Source: Thalassia testudinum (taxonomy: Eukaryota > Streptophyta > Magnoliopsida > Alismatales > Hydrocharitaceae). Taken from it: a stretch of DNA of 64,000 nucleotides. Position numbers and translations under genes: made by a program. The stretch spans positions 39,569,001-39,633,000 of the forward strand of contig JAZHRO010000003.1 of the NCBI GenBank assembly GCA_037157565.1, written 5' to 3'. Below the pieces are notes generated by a model. It was not told the origin of the DNA, did not search any database, and was given only the letters and a program-made list of their open reading frames with translations. Within the stretch, counting starts at the first letter, position 1. Each line of letters begins with the position of its first letter. Below are positions 21,214 through 32,750 of the stretch, in pieces.

Positions 21214-21790
21214 CTAGCCAGGAGAAGGTACGGGACAAGGGAGGGATGGGGGAACGTCACAATATGTGTTGGTGAGGCAGTCATCAGTGTTTATAGGTAA
21301 TCCGCAGCAGTCCAAATAGGTCCCAATTAGTCCGATACACGCGCTGTCAAATGTGTCATCCTTGATGCAATCGCAATCATAGTTCTTGGCTGCCTTAAAG
21401 ATGTTAAATCTGAGCTTTTTAGGTCCAATGACAATCTCAATACAGCCCAACTCGCAGTCCATAAGGGCACAGGCTATGGCCAAGAACGGTCGACCAAGGA
21501 TGATCGGACAATCAGAAAGTGAGCTAGGAACTTCCATATCTAAAATAAGAAAGTCAAGAGGAAAACAGAGACTGTTGACCCTAACCACCACGTCTTCCAC
21601 CACACCCTTTTGGATTTTCACAAAATGATCTGCCAACTATAACGTGACAGGGGTGGGTTTCAGATTTCCCAAGGAAAATTTTTTGAGCATGATGGTTGGT
21701 ATGAGATTTATGGAAGATCCTAGATCAAGCAAGGCACGGTTGAAATTGCAGCCTTGGATGCTACAGGAAATAAGCAGTGTGCCCGGATTT
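21214..21790 (-). pseudogene. pol (PR): Retropepsin (aspartic protease) of element E
   Basis: The protease cuts the Gag-Pol polyprotein. The minus strand keeps the active-site motif LLDLGSSINLIP (21700-21730), then SLGNLKPTPVTL, a stop, LADHFVKIQKGVVEDVVVRVN and the flap-distal ILGRPFLA (near 21490). The frame stays open to 21214 through CIGLIGTYLDCCGLPINTDD, which lies beyond the usual protease end. The catalytic Asp is intact. The stop before LADHF shows decay. It follows the gag C-part as in gypsy elements, but no RT follows. Confidence 0.82.
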
Positions 21791-23070
21791 TTCAGCTACG
21801 GTGGTAGGTTTGTCAGTATAGCGCAACTCTCATGAGACGAGAGAACTGCCGGATTTTTAGTTTTCTTTGACTGTCGCCTGGGTGTTGTGTAGTCTTTGAA
21901 AAATCGGGTAACAGTTGGTATGTGGTGGATAGCCTCAAGTAGGGGTACTTTGATTTCTACATCCCTCAACAAATTACGCAAGTTATCAAAGGCCTACATA
22001 TCTTTCATTTTGCCTTTTGGCTCCCTCAGTAGAGCCTCAGGGAATGGAACTAATTCTGGCACCACTTTGGGTGTATCATCCTCTCGCGAATGCGGTGCGT
22101 ATCACGAATGAGAGGGCGATGAAGAAGAAGATGGGCCAGGATCAGGTTGAGGTGGATCGACGATCTGCTTACCGCTCCTCGTGGTGATAGCATTGGACGA
22201 TGCGGGTCCAGTGGGATCATAAGGCGGAGGAAGGTTTGCAAGGGGGACATAAGAGTGTGGTGCTACAGCAGGATTAGCTTGAAATCCCGAAGGAATGCTC
22301 GGAGCTTGTAGAATTTGATGAACCTGTCCCTGAGAAGGTTGTACCTATGGTTGCGGACCACGGGGTACGAAGTTTCGCGGGTTTGGAGCAGGTTGTGAGG
22401 GAAGGTTGCCCTGAGATCGAGTCGCCATGCGTAGTTGACTGATCTCAACATTCTGCTGTGCCAATTGGTGCTGAAGAGAGGTCATGTTCTCTTTATGGCG
22501 CTTTGACATTTCCGTCATCATTCGCATCAATTTATCAAGAGGACCTGATGCGTGTTTTGTTTGCGGTACGCAAGGGCCTGATGGCGGATTCGCCATAGGA
22601 TTAGACTGGGCCATTGGGATGACGGGTGCGGACGGTCTCGTTGGTCCACTCGAGGGGTTTTGGTGCTACGGGTTGTTGGACCATGCGAAATTTGGATGAT
22701 TTCTCCACCCTGGGTTATACGTGGCAGAGAACAGGCTATTCCCCAGGGTGCAAGCATCTTCTATGCCAGAAGACGCGTCTGCATGTAAGTATGCATCTGA
22801 GCACACGGAGGCTTGGCCCTCCGTGTCGAAATACTGGCTTGCAGAAGCCAAATCCACCAGACTTACCGAGTCGCTCGGTGCGACACTTGGTAAGGAAGGT
22901 CTTACAGGGTTTCTTTGGATAAGTCTGGTGTTGGAAGAATTGGAGTTGTGACAAAGTGGTGAGGTGGGCGTGTTTGCCATGTTTGTGGAGGAGGAGGATG
23001 ATTCGACTCCTTTTCTAAAATTACCAGACAATTCACACAGTTCAGGGTGTTGTGACCTCCTCCCAAACAT
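21791..23070 (-). pseudogene. gag: gag C-terminal part of element E (core missing)
   Basis: Minus-strand pieces in shifted frames: MANTPTSPL and LASASQYFDTEGQAS, then the zinc-knuckle-proximal Athila/Tat block YNPGWRNHPNFAWSNN (22666-22750); a coiled-coil-like stretch MTEMSKRHKENMTSLQHQL (near 22495); then NAITTRSGKQIVD (near 22170) and LLEAIHHIPTVTRFFKDY (near 21920) leading to the protease. Upstream of MANTPT the sequence differs from J: the ELFENISEN segment and gag core are absent. E therefore could not make a capsid by itself. Confidence 0.75.
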
Positions 23071-24426
23071 GCACTACTGTAGGAAGAATTGGGGGGATAA
23101 GAAGGGAAAAGAGATGAGAGAAATGATGCCGCAAAGGTACACTCGATTACAAATCAATACAGTCAAGTTCCTAACCTCTACAGTGTGCCCTTAGACCTAA
23201 TGATCTAAGTTACCTACTATCACGAACTACAGAACTGAATGCGAGCACCGCGAAACCACCAGGCCAGATTGAAAGGCCATTTGCCCCAGTCTTAGACACC
23301 CGATAGCACGCGGGAACTCTCACCAGCATGTAGCCGCTACACACAGGTAGTTAGACCTCCAATCCTTAAGAAGGGTCAAGTTACTACCAGTTTTAGTTAG
23401 AGGCTTAGGGTCAAGTGCTTTTGGAATGTGAAGGGCGTTGTTTATGGGTAATGCGCAAGTGATTGATTTTCAAACTGTGTAAAACAAGCAAGCAACGGGA
23501 AAATCTCACCAAATTGAAGCTTTTATTGGTGAATGGTTTTTAGAGTTCAACCTTTAGTAGTATGAATTTTAGAATTTCTCTAAATTACCAATTCAACCAA
23601 TCTCCGGGTTTTGTGAAATATAAGTTTTCTTCCTAAGCCCAACAAACCCTTCTTCAATTTCAATTGGTTAATGCATGCTATAATGCAATGGGCTACCCTA
23701 AATGGAGATTTCTATTTGTGGATGCATTAATCAGTTTTAGAGTTTATGTGAAGGGGAGGCAAAGCACTTCAATTCAAGTGCTCCCAATCACCAGAAAGAT
23801 GTCCACACACGGCTCAACCAAAAGATAAAGAAAATCAATTTGTTGGTGTTGAAATACTCGGGATCGAATCTGAGGCAAGTTGAAAAGTCATGGTCGGGTT
23901 GGAATCAACTCAATTCCAAGTCTCCCAACCAAAAATATGATCCTGAATTTGCACGTAAATGTGGCAAAGAGGGGTGCAATCAATCTTTTTATTTGCCTCA
24001 AAGAATACTTCCCACGGTTAAAAATTCAAGAATCAAGATTCTTGGTTTTTTGCTATGCGAAGTAGGGCAGGAAATCCTGGGGCGGTGGGAGTGAAGACAA
24101 TCAATCAAACAAGTGAATTTTAGTCCACTTGCCCCAAGAGATCCCAAAAATTTTTTCTAGTTTTTAGCTTTTTTTTTTATTAAGGTGACAAGTTAACTCT
24201 AGTTGCTAAGAAAAGAAGACCTACTTGTTCGGCAACGTGTGCGAAGCACCAAGGCGGTGTCGACGTCTTCACGCTCTCAATCCCGCCTTGGATCTGCTCA
24301 CGTCTTCAACTTCGTCTACCTGCCTACTCCTTGCTCCAAGTTCACCTATACACCAAAAGCAGAGATACCCGTGAAGAGAGGAGAAAAAAATTACAGGAAT
24401 GGAGAAAAAACTTACTTGAAGGTGCA
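23071..24426 (-). other. Leader of element E
   Basis: About 1.35 kb between the PBS and the gag remnant. No gene and no clear insertion boundary. A TCGAATCTGAGGCAAG block near 23860 resembles the U5 motif, but no LTR ends were found around it. Confidence 0.5.
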
Positions 24427-24446
24427 CTTCCCTGGCAACTGCGCCA
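24427..24446 (-). promoter_or_regulatory. Primer binding site of element E (tRNA-Asp-like)
   Basis: The minus strand reads TGGCGCAGTTGCCAGGGAAG. The spacer to the LTR is 9 bases, longer than the 3 bases in B, D, F, G and A. Confidence 0.78.
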
Positions 24447-25124
24447 GAAAAGGTGTGGTGTCGGACCCAGATAGGTTGTTAATATGATGATTTTACCGTT
24501 GAAATATGTATAGTGGTTAACCTAAATCGGACCTAACCATCTCTTTACAAAATTTTTATCCTAGCCTCTTGATTTTATCTTGTCACTTTTAGGCCCAGGG
24601 TCGAACTTAGGGAAGTGGGGTAGAAGTCAAGTTTCTACGCCTTTCCTACAACGAGTCTCTTCCTTCGTTTATTGTGTTTTTGGTGTTTCTCTATTTAGAT
24701 TTTTTTTTGGTAATCTTTGTCCTTGAGGCACATCCTCAAAATTGGGAGCCAAAATAGAGTTCCAAAATGGGTCTTGCATTCGCAAGACGAAGTACCTGCA
24801 AGTCAAAGATTATCTTTTCTCTTTTATATATATTTTTTGTCTTTTTACTATCAGGAAAGCAAAATAGAAATAAAGTAAATATAGCATATATATATGTATA
24901 TATTATGTATATAAAGGGGTGGGGGTGAAGGCAGAGATGGAGTGTAGCACGGTGTCGAGTTAGTCATCTTCTAGAAAGACGCAACCGACAGGATGAGGTG
25001 TCACGTGGGGTGTAGGATGGATTGTGGAAGATGTATGTGACCAAGCTTTTTGTACGCGTGTATCGGGGAATATCAGCAACTGGTGCAGATATTCCCACGA
25101 TACCACGTATGATAAATAATGTGA

Positions 25125-25745
25125 AAATATATATATATGTATATATGTAAATATATCTATTTCTATATATGGTTATATATAGGTATATATATGTATATAT
25201 GTAAGTAGCTATATTTATAGATAGATATATGTATACATGTGTATGTATATATATATATATATATTTAATAAAATATGTATATAAGTGTTTGTATCTAAAT
25301 ATATATATATGTATATATGTATGTATATATAAGTAGGTGTGTATATATGTATATATATATATATATGTATCTATACTTAGTTATATAGGTAATAGTATAT
25401 ATATATATATGTATATAAATGGATGTATATATATCATTATATATATGTGTATATATATATATGTATATAAGTACATATATATATATATGTATATAGACTA
25501 GTACATAGTTATATAACTACTAATATATGTATAGATATATGTATAAATATATACATATATATATATATGTATGCATACTAATACATAAGTATAACGATAC
25601 TACTATATGTATAAATATAAGTATATATATATGTATATATGTATATATATATATCAATATATATAAGTATACGTATATATAAATATATTTATAATAGAGT
25701 AGAGGTGTGTGTGTGTGTGTGTGGAAATGTTAGTGTAGGTGTGTG
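25125..25745. repeat. TA microsatellite with GT extension in the E 5' LTR
   Basis: Same composition and order as 17519-18175, with different spacing, as expected from independent slippage after insertion. Confidence 0.9.
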
Positions 25746-26120
25746 TGATCGTCGGTGTAGGGAGTGCTGTGAGTGTTGTGAGAGATAGTGAGAAAGAGAG
25801 AGAGAGGGTAGGAGAGATGGCAGCCGCTCTGCTGGAGGCAAGGGCGTTGTTAAGGCATCTGGGCGTGAAGGGCATTGTCTGGTGGTTCAAGCTCGCGCGC
25901 GGGCGCGTGTGCACGTAGAGAAGCATGCGGTGGAGGGCGATGGGCCCAGAGAGGAGACACAGTGCACCATGCTACGCAAAGGCTAGCGCAGGCGCTCGCA
26001 GGCGCGGGCAAAGGGAGCGAGCGAAGGCAGGAAGGCGTGGGTGAGTGCAGGTAAGGCAGACGGGTGCAGGCGAGTGCGGGCGACGCAGGTGGAGACACGC
26101 ACATGGGCTGCGACGCGTCG

Positions 26121-26205
26121 GGTGACCAGTAAAGTGAGAAGCTTTCTGGTTACCCCACTGTCGCCACAGTGTTGCGCAGACTTGCGTGAACAGTGGCTAC
26201 AGTGG
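26121..26205. other. Double hairpin in the E 5' LTR
   Basis: GGTGACCAG (26121-26129) pairs with CTGGTTACC (26146-26154), with inner AAAG/CTTT; CCACTGTCGCCAC (26155-26167) pairs with GTGGCTACAGTGG (26193-26205). One stem position is A-T here and G-C in the partner LTR. Confidence 0.6.
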
Positions 26206-26869
26206 TCGTCCGCGCCGTGTAACCAGGAGCTGTAGGTGGCGTGAGTGTGGCCGGCTTGCGGCTGGCACGCACGGGCGGGCACGCGATGGAGAAGGCTTGC
26301 ACCGGCTGGTTGCGAGCGCGGAGAGCTCGGGACAGAGCATGCAGAGACGGAGGCGAGGGCGCTTGTAGCTTGCGCGGAAGCTTACAAGTGCTGGCAGGGG
26401 TGCGGGGAAGCGCTTGGTCGGCAGCTGTAGAGGAGCGCAAAAGCCGATTGCGGGCGGAAGGGTGCGCGACAGGGAAGAGACCCCTGCAGGCGCGTGCAGA
26501 TGGCGTGGGCACCTGTAGGCATGTACGGAAGGGGCTGGGGCTGCTGCTGCTACTGCTGCCTTGCCGCAGTTGCTGCCACCGAGTTGCGAGCTTCAGACCT
26601 TGAAGCGTGCGGCCATGGCTGAAGGTGCTGGAGTGGGAAAAAAATTAGAAAGCAGCCACCACGCCCACCGGCTCTTTGAAGAGCTGGGCGGTGGTGGTCT
26701 CACTATGGTGGTGTGCACCACAGTGAGGGCACCAGCCCACCGGGTGTCTCCTCGGAGGAGGAGGGCCAGCGTATGGAGGGAGAGGGAGAAGAGGACAGTG
26801 GCCTGGAGAGGTGCTGTGTTCTTTTTTTTGAAGTGGACCAGGCTGCCTTCAAAGGATGGAGCCATGGTC

Positions 26870-26878
26870 TTTTATAAA
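26870..26878 (-). promoter_or_regulatory. TATA box of the E 5' LTR
   Basis: The minus strand reads CTTTATAAAAG; transcription would run toward lower coordinates. Confidence 0.65.
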
Positions 26879-27240
26879 GGAAGAAGGCAAGGCTAATGCA
26901 TGGCTCACATGCTGCTGTAGGGAGAGGTTGGTTTGGCTTGGCAGGGAGAGGCAACCGCAGGGAAGGGTTGGAGCAGGGAAGCATGGCGCGAGAAAAAGAG
27001 GGTGTTTCATGCAGCCACGAGAATCAAATGGAAATAAAAATAGAGATGGGAATGTTGCAAAGATGCACTTGAGAAAAAATGTAAAATGCAGCGCCATTTA
27101 TTTTATTCTCTTCCTCTCTCAATTAAATGCATGCATGCATGTATTTTTACAATGCAACTATGGAGACCTAATATGCATTGGTAATGCTAGGAAATAGCAC
27201 AAGATGGCACAATTGCAGGCGTATTTTTGTGGTGCATTCA

Positions 27241-27245
27241 GGGAT
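27241..27245. repeat. Target-site duplication of element E, right copy
   Basis: GGGAT, identical to 16829-16833. Confidence 0.92.
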
Positions 27246-29064
27246 TTGACTAATGGCCAAATAATTGAGGATATCTGCAAACCAAGGGGTTAGGATACCC
27301 AAGACAATAAGGATAGTCTCATCCAGAAAAGTATCAGAGATTGGGTCATCTAGATGAGGAGAATCAATTAGGATTCTTGAGAGGTGATCTGCCACTACAT
27401 TTTGTGCCCCAACTTTATCCCTAATTTCAAGATCGAATTCTTGAAGTAGTAGAATCCAACGAATAAGGCAAAGTTTGGCTTCCTTTTTGGCCAAGAGATG
27501 TTTCGAGGCTGAGTGATCGTTGTAGATGATGACACGAGAACCAAATAGATAAGCCCTAAATTTTTCTAAAAAGAAAACTACATCTAGCATTTCCTTTTCA
27601 GTAACGGTGTAGTTCCTCTTGGCCTCGTCTAGAGTCTTGCTGGCGCAGTAAATTACAGAGGGCTTTTTCTCAAACTACTAACCCAAGATAGCCCCAATGG
27701 CATAATCAGATGCATCAGCCATAATCTCAAATGGGGCTATCTAGACTGGTGGTTGCAACACCAGGGCAGAGGTGACTACTGTTTTTAACAAATCAAATGG
27801 CTTATGGCATGATTCATCAAACTTGAATGACATGTCTTTGGCCAGAAGGTTACTCAAGGAGAGTCCTTGATGAATCTTCTATAAAAACCCACATGCCCAA
27901 GGAAAGAGTGGATCTGTTTTACGGATATGGGCGAAGGAAGTCCAGAGATAGCATCCATCTTAGCTTTATCAACCTCAATACCCCGATTAGAGACCACATG
28001 GCCTAGGACAATGCCTTCCTGAGTCATAAAGTGGCTCTTTTCCCAGCTAAGGACCAACCGTATTTTGATCCTTCTCTAGAGGATCAATTCCAAGTTAGCT
28101 AGGTAAGACTCAAAAGAATCTCCGAAAATGGAGAAATCATCCATGAACACCTCGAGGAAATCTCCCACCATGTCAGAAAAGATGGCCAGCATGCACCTTT
28201 GAAAAGTTGCAGGAACATTACAAAGCACGAATGGCATTCTACGGAATGCAAAGGTTTCATAAGGACATGTGAAGGTTGTCTTTTCCTGGTCTTCGGGATG
28301 GATAGGGACTTGGTTATATCCCGAGTAATCGTCCAAGAAGCAAAAGTATCTTTGCCCAGCTAACCTTTCAAAGATTTGATCGATGATTGGCAAAGGAAAG
28401 TGATCCTTTTTAGTGGAAGTGTTCAACTTCCTATAGTTAATACAGACTCTCCAAGCAGAAGCTGAATGAGTGGTGAAGGTTTCCACTTTCTCGTTAGTCA
28501 AAATGGTTATTCCCGTCTTCTTGGGTACAATCTGAACGGGGCTAACCCATGAACTATCTGAGATTGGGTATATAATTCTAGCATCCAACCACTTAATTAT
28601 CTACTTCTTGACCACTTCTCGCATATTTGGGTTTAGTCTCCTTTGAATCTCGTGAGAAGGGCAGGATCCATCTTCCACAAAATACGATGATTACAATAAG
28701 ATGGCTCAATCCCCCTAAGGTCATGGATGGTCCAACCAATTGCCTCCTTGTTCTTCTTAAGGACCGTAATTAACCTCAATTCTTTCTCCTTAGTCAAATC
28801 AGCATTAATAATTACAGGGAGCATGTTTTCAGGTTCTAAGAACTCATATTTCAATCTTTTAGGGAATGGTTTCAATTCAAGCTGAGGTGGGTTTAGAATA
28901 GAAGGTAGGGAGGATGTTGACGAAGACTCATCAGGATGATCCAGTGGATGAGGCTGGGAATGAACAAAATCAACAACCTCTTCAGGATGTGGCAGGTCTA
29001 CCACGGAGGGTTGCGGGTTGGGTTCGCTAAAGCTGGTGGAGTGCTCGAGTGCACTGATTGTCAT
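27246..29064 (-). pseudogene. pol (RT-RH): RT, RNase H and start of integrase of element D
   Basis: Reverse transcriptase and RNase H copy the element RNA into DNA. Minus-strand order: pre-RT linker with PFPKRLKYEFLEPEN and AIGWTIHDLRGIEP (28700-28870); frameshift near 28680 and a stop near 28606; IIYPISDSSWVSPVQIVPKK; FCFLDDYSGYNQ; FAFRRMPFVLCNVPATFQR (Gly of PFGLCN changed to Val); the catalytic FMDD at 28136-28147; FLGHVGFYRRFI (near 27880). RNase H follows with ADASDYAIGA (near 27700), SKTLDEAKRNYTVTEKE and NVVADHLSR (near 27400). The reading ends in WFADILNYLAISQIP at the E junction. Several stops show it is dead. Confidence 0.9.
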
Positions 29065-30031
29065 ACAAGTCTTAAGATCCTAATCCTCAAGCTCCTCAAT
29101 GAATCCACAATCCTCTAATCCTCTTATCGTCTTAAAAATATCCAGAGTTAGCTTCTTATCCCTAAAGGCGTTCTCCATACTACCACTTTCACAGTTTATG
29201 TTGGCCTTGGTGGTAGCTAGGAACGGATGCCCTAGAATGATGGGCATGTTTTTCAAATCGTTAGGTACATCCATGTCAAGGATGCGGAAGTCTACGGGAA
29301 AGCAGAAATCCTCGACATTGACGATTACATCCTCAATAACGCCCCTCGGTGTGGTAATCGAATGGTCCGCTAATTGTAGCATTACTGAGGTTGGCTTGAG
29401 TTCACCTAATCTGAACCTCTCCTAAAGAGAAGTTGGAATCAAGTTGATGGATGCAACTAGATCGAATAGTGCCCTATCAAAAGTGTATTCCCCAATAATG
29501 CATGAGATCAAGGGGGCACCTAGATCTTTCTTCTTTTGAGGAAGGTGATGCAGGATCACAGAACTTGCCTACTCAGAGAGAATCACCATCCTCGTACTGG
29601 GTTCTCTCGAGTTACGCTTTTGGGTACATAGTTCCTTCAGAAATTTTGTGTAAGGTGGGATGTGCTTAATAGCATCGAGGAGAGGAATATTGATCTCTAC
29701 GCTCTTGGATAAATTCAGAAGCTCCTCGTTGCTATCTACGATTTTCTTCTTCTTGGTTTTCAATAAGGCCTCAGGGAACGAGATGTGGGTGGTATTTTCA
29801 ATTTTTGATTCCTAGGCCTTATTATCTTTTTCAATTTCCTTTTTCTCTCTCTCGAGCACCTCAGGGTTTTGGATTCTAGAAGGTAATTCAAGGTTCTATG
29901 TCTGCTTCCCACTTCTCAAGGTGATGGAGTTTGCAGAGGCATATGGGTTCAGGTCTTGAGGTGGGTTAGTGAAGATTGGAAGGCTCTGATTGGTCATGTA
30001 ACTAGAAGGAGAAGAAGAGGAGGAGGGACCC
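29065..30031 (-). pseudogene. gag-pol (PR): gag C-terminal end and retropepsin of element D
   Basis: Minus strand: TNPPQDLNPYASANSITLRS (near 29930), KSVEINIPLLDAIKHIPP (near 29690), then the protease. The active site reads LFDLVASINLIP at 29443-29466, where the family has D-L-G-A-S; the Gly is changed to Val. It continues with MLQLADHSITTPRGVIEDVI, VDFRILDMDV and ILGHPFLATTKANIN (near 29225) and ends with FIEELED at about 29082. Stops precede ASSVILHH and ERFRLGEL. The upstream end is the F insertion at 30031, after which gag resumes at 45420. Confidence 0.85.
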
Positions 30032-32710
30032 TGTTTGGAGCGCTGAATCAGTGTTTAAGAGTGTTGCATTGTAGTACAACCGAAATAGCATTCAAAATAA
30101 ATACAATTTTATTACTTGAATATATTCTGAGGTTGAACACAAGGAGCAAATGGAATTCACACACTAATCTCAACAATAAATGCAAATTGAACACATAATG
30201 TTACTTAAAATCTAATCAGTAATGTAGAGTATGAGTATATGAAGAGTAAAAAGAAATTTAGATAAAATAATGGAGATCATATGAAAATTAGACATCTTAA
30301 AAGACTTGTGCTATAGTACTCTTGTTTCCTTAACATTCTCTGTCGTTCTTCTTCTTCTTCTTCTCTGGCTTCTGCCTTTGGCCTTCTTCTTTCCTTCCAT
30401 TCTTCTTCTTCATCTTTTCCGCCTCTTGCCTTTGGCCTTGTTTTCTTCTTTCTTTTGCCTACAGTCCTCCTCTCCTTCCTCTCTTTTCTTCTTTAGCTTC
30501 TTCCTTCAGCCCTGCTGTGCCCTCTGAATCTGACTAAGTGTCGAACACAAACTCCTCAGAGCAAAATCGCAATTCCCCTGCATAGCTCTCCTCTCTCTTT
30601 CACTCTTTCCTACTTCAGAACTGCTCCCCCAGAGCCTTTAGCCGGTCGGGTAATCAGACATAACGGAGACCTAGGTCTAGGCTCACCGGCATGTGTGGTG
30701 TGCGAGTGAAGGGTAGTCAGCTAGTCGGGTTCGGCTAGGTCCGCTGGTTATGTCACAGACGAGTCTGGTGAAAGGGGGGAGGAGGACCTCACCCACAGTG
30801 TTGGAGGCGAAGAGCGTCTGGCACTTTCACAATTTTTGTTGGTGCAGGTGTCTTTCCACTTCCGAGGTGGGACCAAATGTCCCACCTGTCTTCTGCGCAC
30901 CACAGCGGCAGATGTGGCTTCCAATTAGTGAGGTTGCCAAGGCTGAAACCTTTTCTTGATGGCTTAGATGCATGCACGCATCAACTCCGCACACCTGGTC
31001 GTAGCAATCTGGGACAGAGAGAGACCTAAGACCGCAGCATGCAAGCTTCAAGCACGGCAGCAATGGCTGACCATGGCGGGATAGCTGAAATCATGAACAA
31101 GGGCCTTGTGGCAGCATCAGAATGTTCATCATGGTCGCCATGTCACGGCGAATGGGATGATGGCCATGGTGTGGAGCGAGGGTGGCTGTGGTGGTCGGAC
31201 GGTGAAGTGAATGGATGGTGTAGGTTGGTCTATTCGAGGAGGTATTTGGATGGTCGATGGAGTGATTGGAGTAAGGGAAAATGATTAGTGTGGTGTGACG
31301 GAGGTTGTAGGGTGGTTGGCGAGGTGGATGGAGGTGTAGAGTGACGAGAGCACCTCGCCAAAGGTATCGCCGGAGATGGAGAAGGTGACGGTGGTTAGTG
31401 GCATTAGTGGATGATTTTGGGAAATAAAGAGAGGGAAAGAAAGTGTGGGAAAGAGGGAACTTAAGAAACCTAATCTAATGACGAAAGGGAAGGGAATCCC
31501 ATGCTGGTATGGTTGCCGGATGTAGGGAAGACGAATACCTCCGTTGGTGAGGTGGTAGTGAAGATAGGGTAGAGGTGACATTGGTCGGTATTGCGTGACG
31601 TAGAGGACTGTGGTGGAGATAACTCGACCGCTGGTATTGTGGTTGGGTGATGAGAGAGTAAGGGAGAAGCCGTGGAAGCTTGCGAAGGGTTGTGGCTAGA
31701 GGGGAGGGAAGAATATGAGGGAATCTGGCCTAATTTCAAGCTGGGAGAATGCGGTTCGAATCTGGGGCTTCTTGGATAGGTCATTGTAGAGGGATTTATG
31801 CTTGGAAACCAAGCTTCCAAGCATTGCATGGACACCGGCGATGGAAACTCTCAAGAAACCCACATCTCTCATGCGCTCGCATGAGAGATTGGGGAAGAAT
31901 TAGGGCATCAAACTGGGTTCATATTGGGGGGATTTTCTCAAAGAATCTCCCTTCAAATTTTGGAGGGGATTCTCTGAGCAATCAAGGGGAACTATCCTTT
32001 CAAAGCTCTGCAGAGTAGGATTCCTCCACTATAAAGGTAGAGGGACCTATTTTCAAAAATTATTGAGAATCTAGGGGGCTAATTGTAAGGGTTTTTGAAA
32101 GTTACGGTTATAAATGTAATTAGATAGGACCTTTTGCAAACTCGGTCAAGATGAGTTTCCCTTAGGTCCAAATTTTGGTACAAACCTAATTTGGACATAA
32201 GGAATCCAATGGTGAAGCTGGATTTTGGGTTTGACCACGTTTGGTTGAAAAATTTATGCAAAAACACAAATTAGTGCGAATATCTATCTGAGACCCCATT
32301 CTAGGTCAAGATGGGCTCTAATGGACAAATTGAGGTAGTAAACCCTAGAGAATATTTTTATATGATTTTTAGAGGGTTTAAGTGAATTTATCCTAACCAA
32401 AACAATGGTTAACTCGGTGGGTCTATTTTAGAGTTTCAAGAAGTCATTTAATTCACTGAAACACATAAACCCTTTTCTGTCTGATCCACCCTATTTATAA
32501 CCTTATTAAAACCATTTGACCTTTGTTTTGGTCTTAAGAAAACCTATGGTTGTACTGCACTGGTAAATTACTATTTTAACCCCAGTTTCTTGTTTCTTTC
32601 TCGGAAATGTTAAGTAGTGAGTTATGACCTTCAGTTGGTTATGTAGGAGCATTTATTTTCATCATTGGGTCAAAATGAGCTAGTTAGTGCTCATGATGGT
32701 TTTTCCATCA
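30032..32710 (-). repeat. 3' LTR of element F
   Basis: Starts TGTTTGGAGC and ends TTCCATCA on the + strand. It contains a CTT-rich stretch (30345-30500), a sequence related to the U5 motif near 30135, and a TATA-like TTTATAG on the minus strand at 32030-32036. The + strand reads the stronger CTATAAAGG at the same place. ORFs inside are not conserved in frame between the two LTRs. Confidence 0.87.
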
Positions 32711-32750
32711 TACCCCCATGCCTACCTTTTGTTAGTCCCTTAGCAAAATT
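32711..32750 (-). promoter_or_regulatory. PPT2 of element F with adjoining hairpin
   Basis: The minus strand reads TTTTGCTAAGGGACTAACAA (a weakened version of the stem seen in D), then GGTAGGCATGGGGGTA directly before the LTR start TGATGG. Confidence 0.75.

Larger units (their letters stand above)
16834..27240 (-). mobile_element. Element E: non-autonomous LTR element keeping gag C-part and protease only
   Basis: Minus-strand order: 5' LTR 24456-27240 (2785 bases), PBS, leader, gag C-terminal part, retropepsin, Pro/Ser/Leu-rich tail, PPT1, 3' untranslated region, PPT2, 3' LTR 16834-19623 (2790 bases). It is flanked by a perfect GGGAT duplication. The internal region is only 4.8 kb and has no RT, RNase H or integrase. 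The LTRs differ at about 6-7% over the first 135 bases, so E is younger than D, F and G. The same family is present as J and, by its LTR, as C. Confidence 0.9.
24456..27240 (-). repeat. 5' LTR of element E (2785 bases)
   Basis: Same layout as the 3' LTR: RY repeat TGCATGCATGCATG (27128-27141), TATA box (26870-26878), GC-rich block, double hairpin (26121-26205), microsatellites, U5 motif near 24595. It ends GGTGCATTCA at 27240 and is followed by the GGGAT duplication. Confidence 0.9.

Noticed and set aside
23830..24420. Possible extra LTR inside the leader of E, because of a U5-like TCGAATCTGAGGCAAG block.
   Set aside because: No TG...CA ends, no target duplication and no match to another LTR in the window could be found.
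30027..30031. GACCC / AACCA as a target duplication of element F.
   Set aside because: Only three of five bases agree, so I record it as imperfect and do not use it as proof of the boundary.
30306..30527. Leu/Ser/Phe-rich frame in the F 3' LTR that could pass for a membrane protein.
   Set aside because: It is translation of CTT/TTC-rich simple sequence and is not kept in the 5' LTR (43050-43210).
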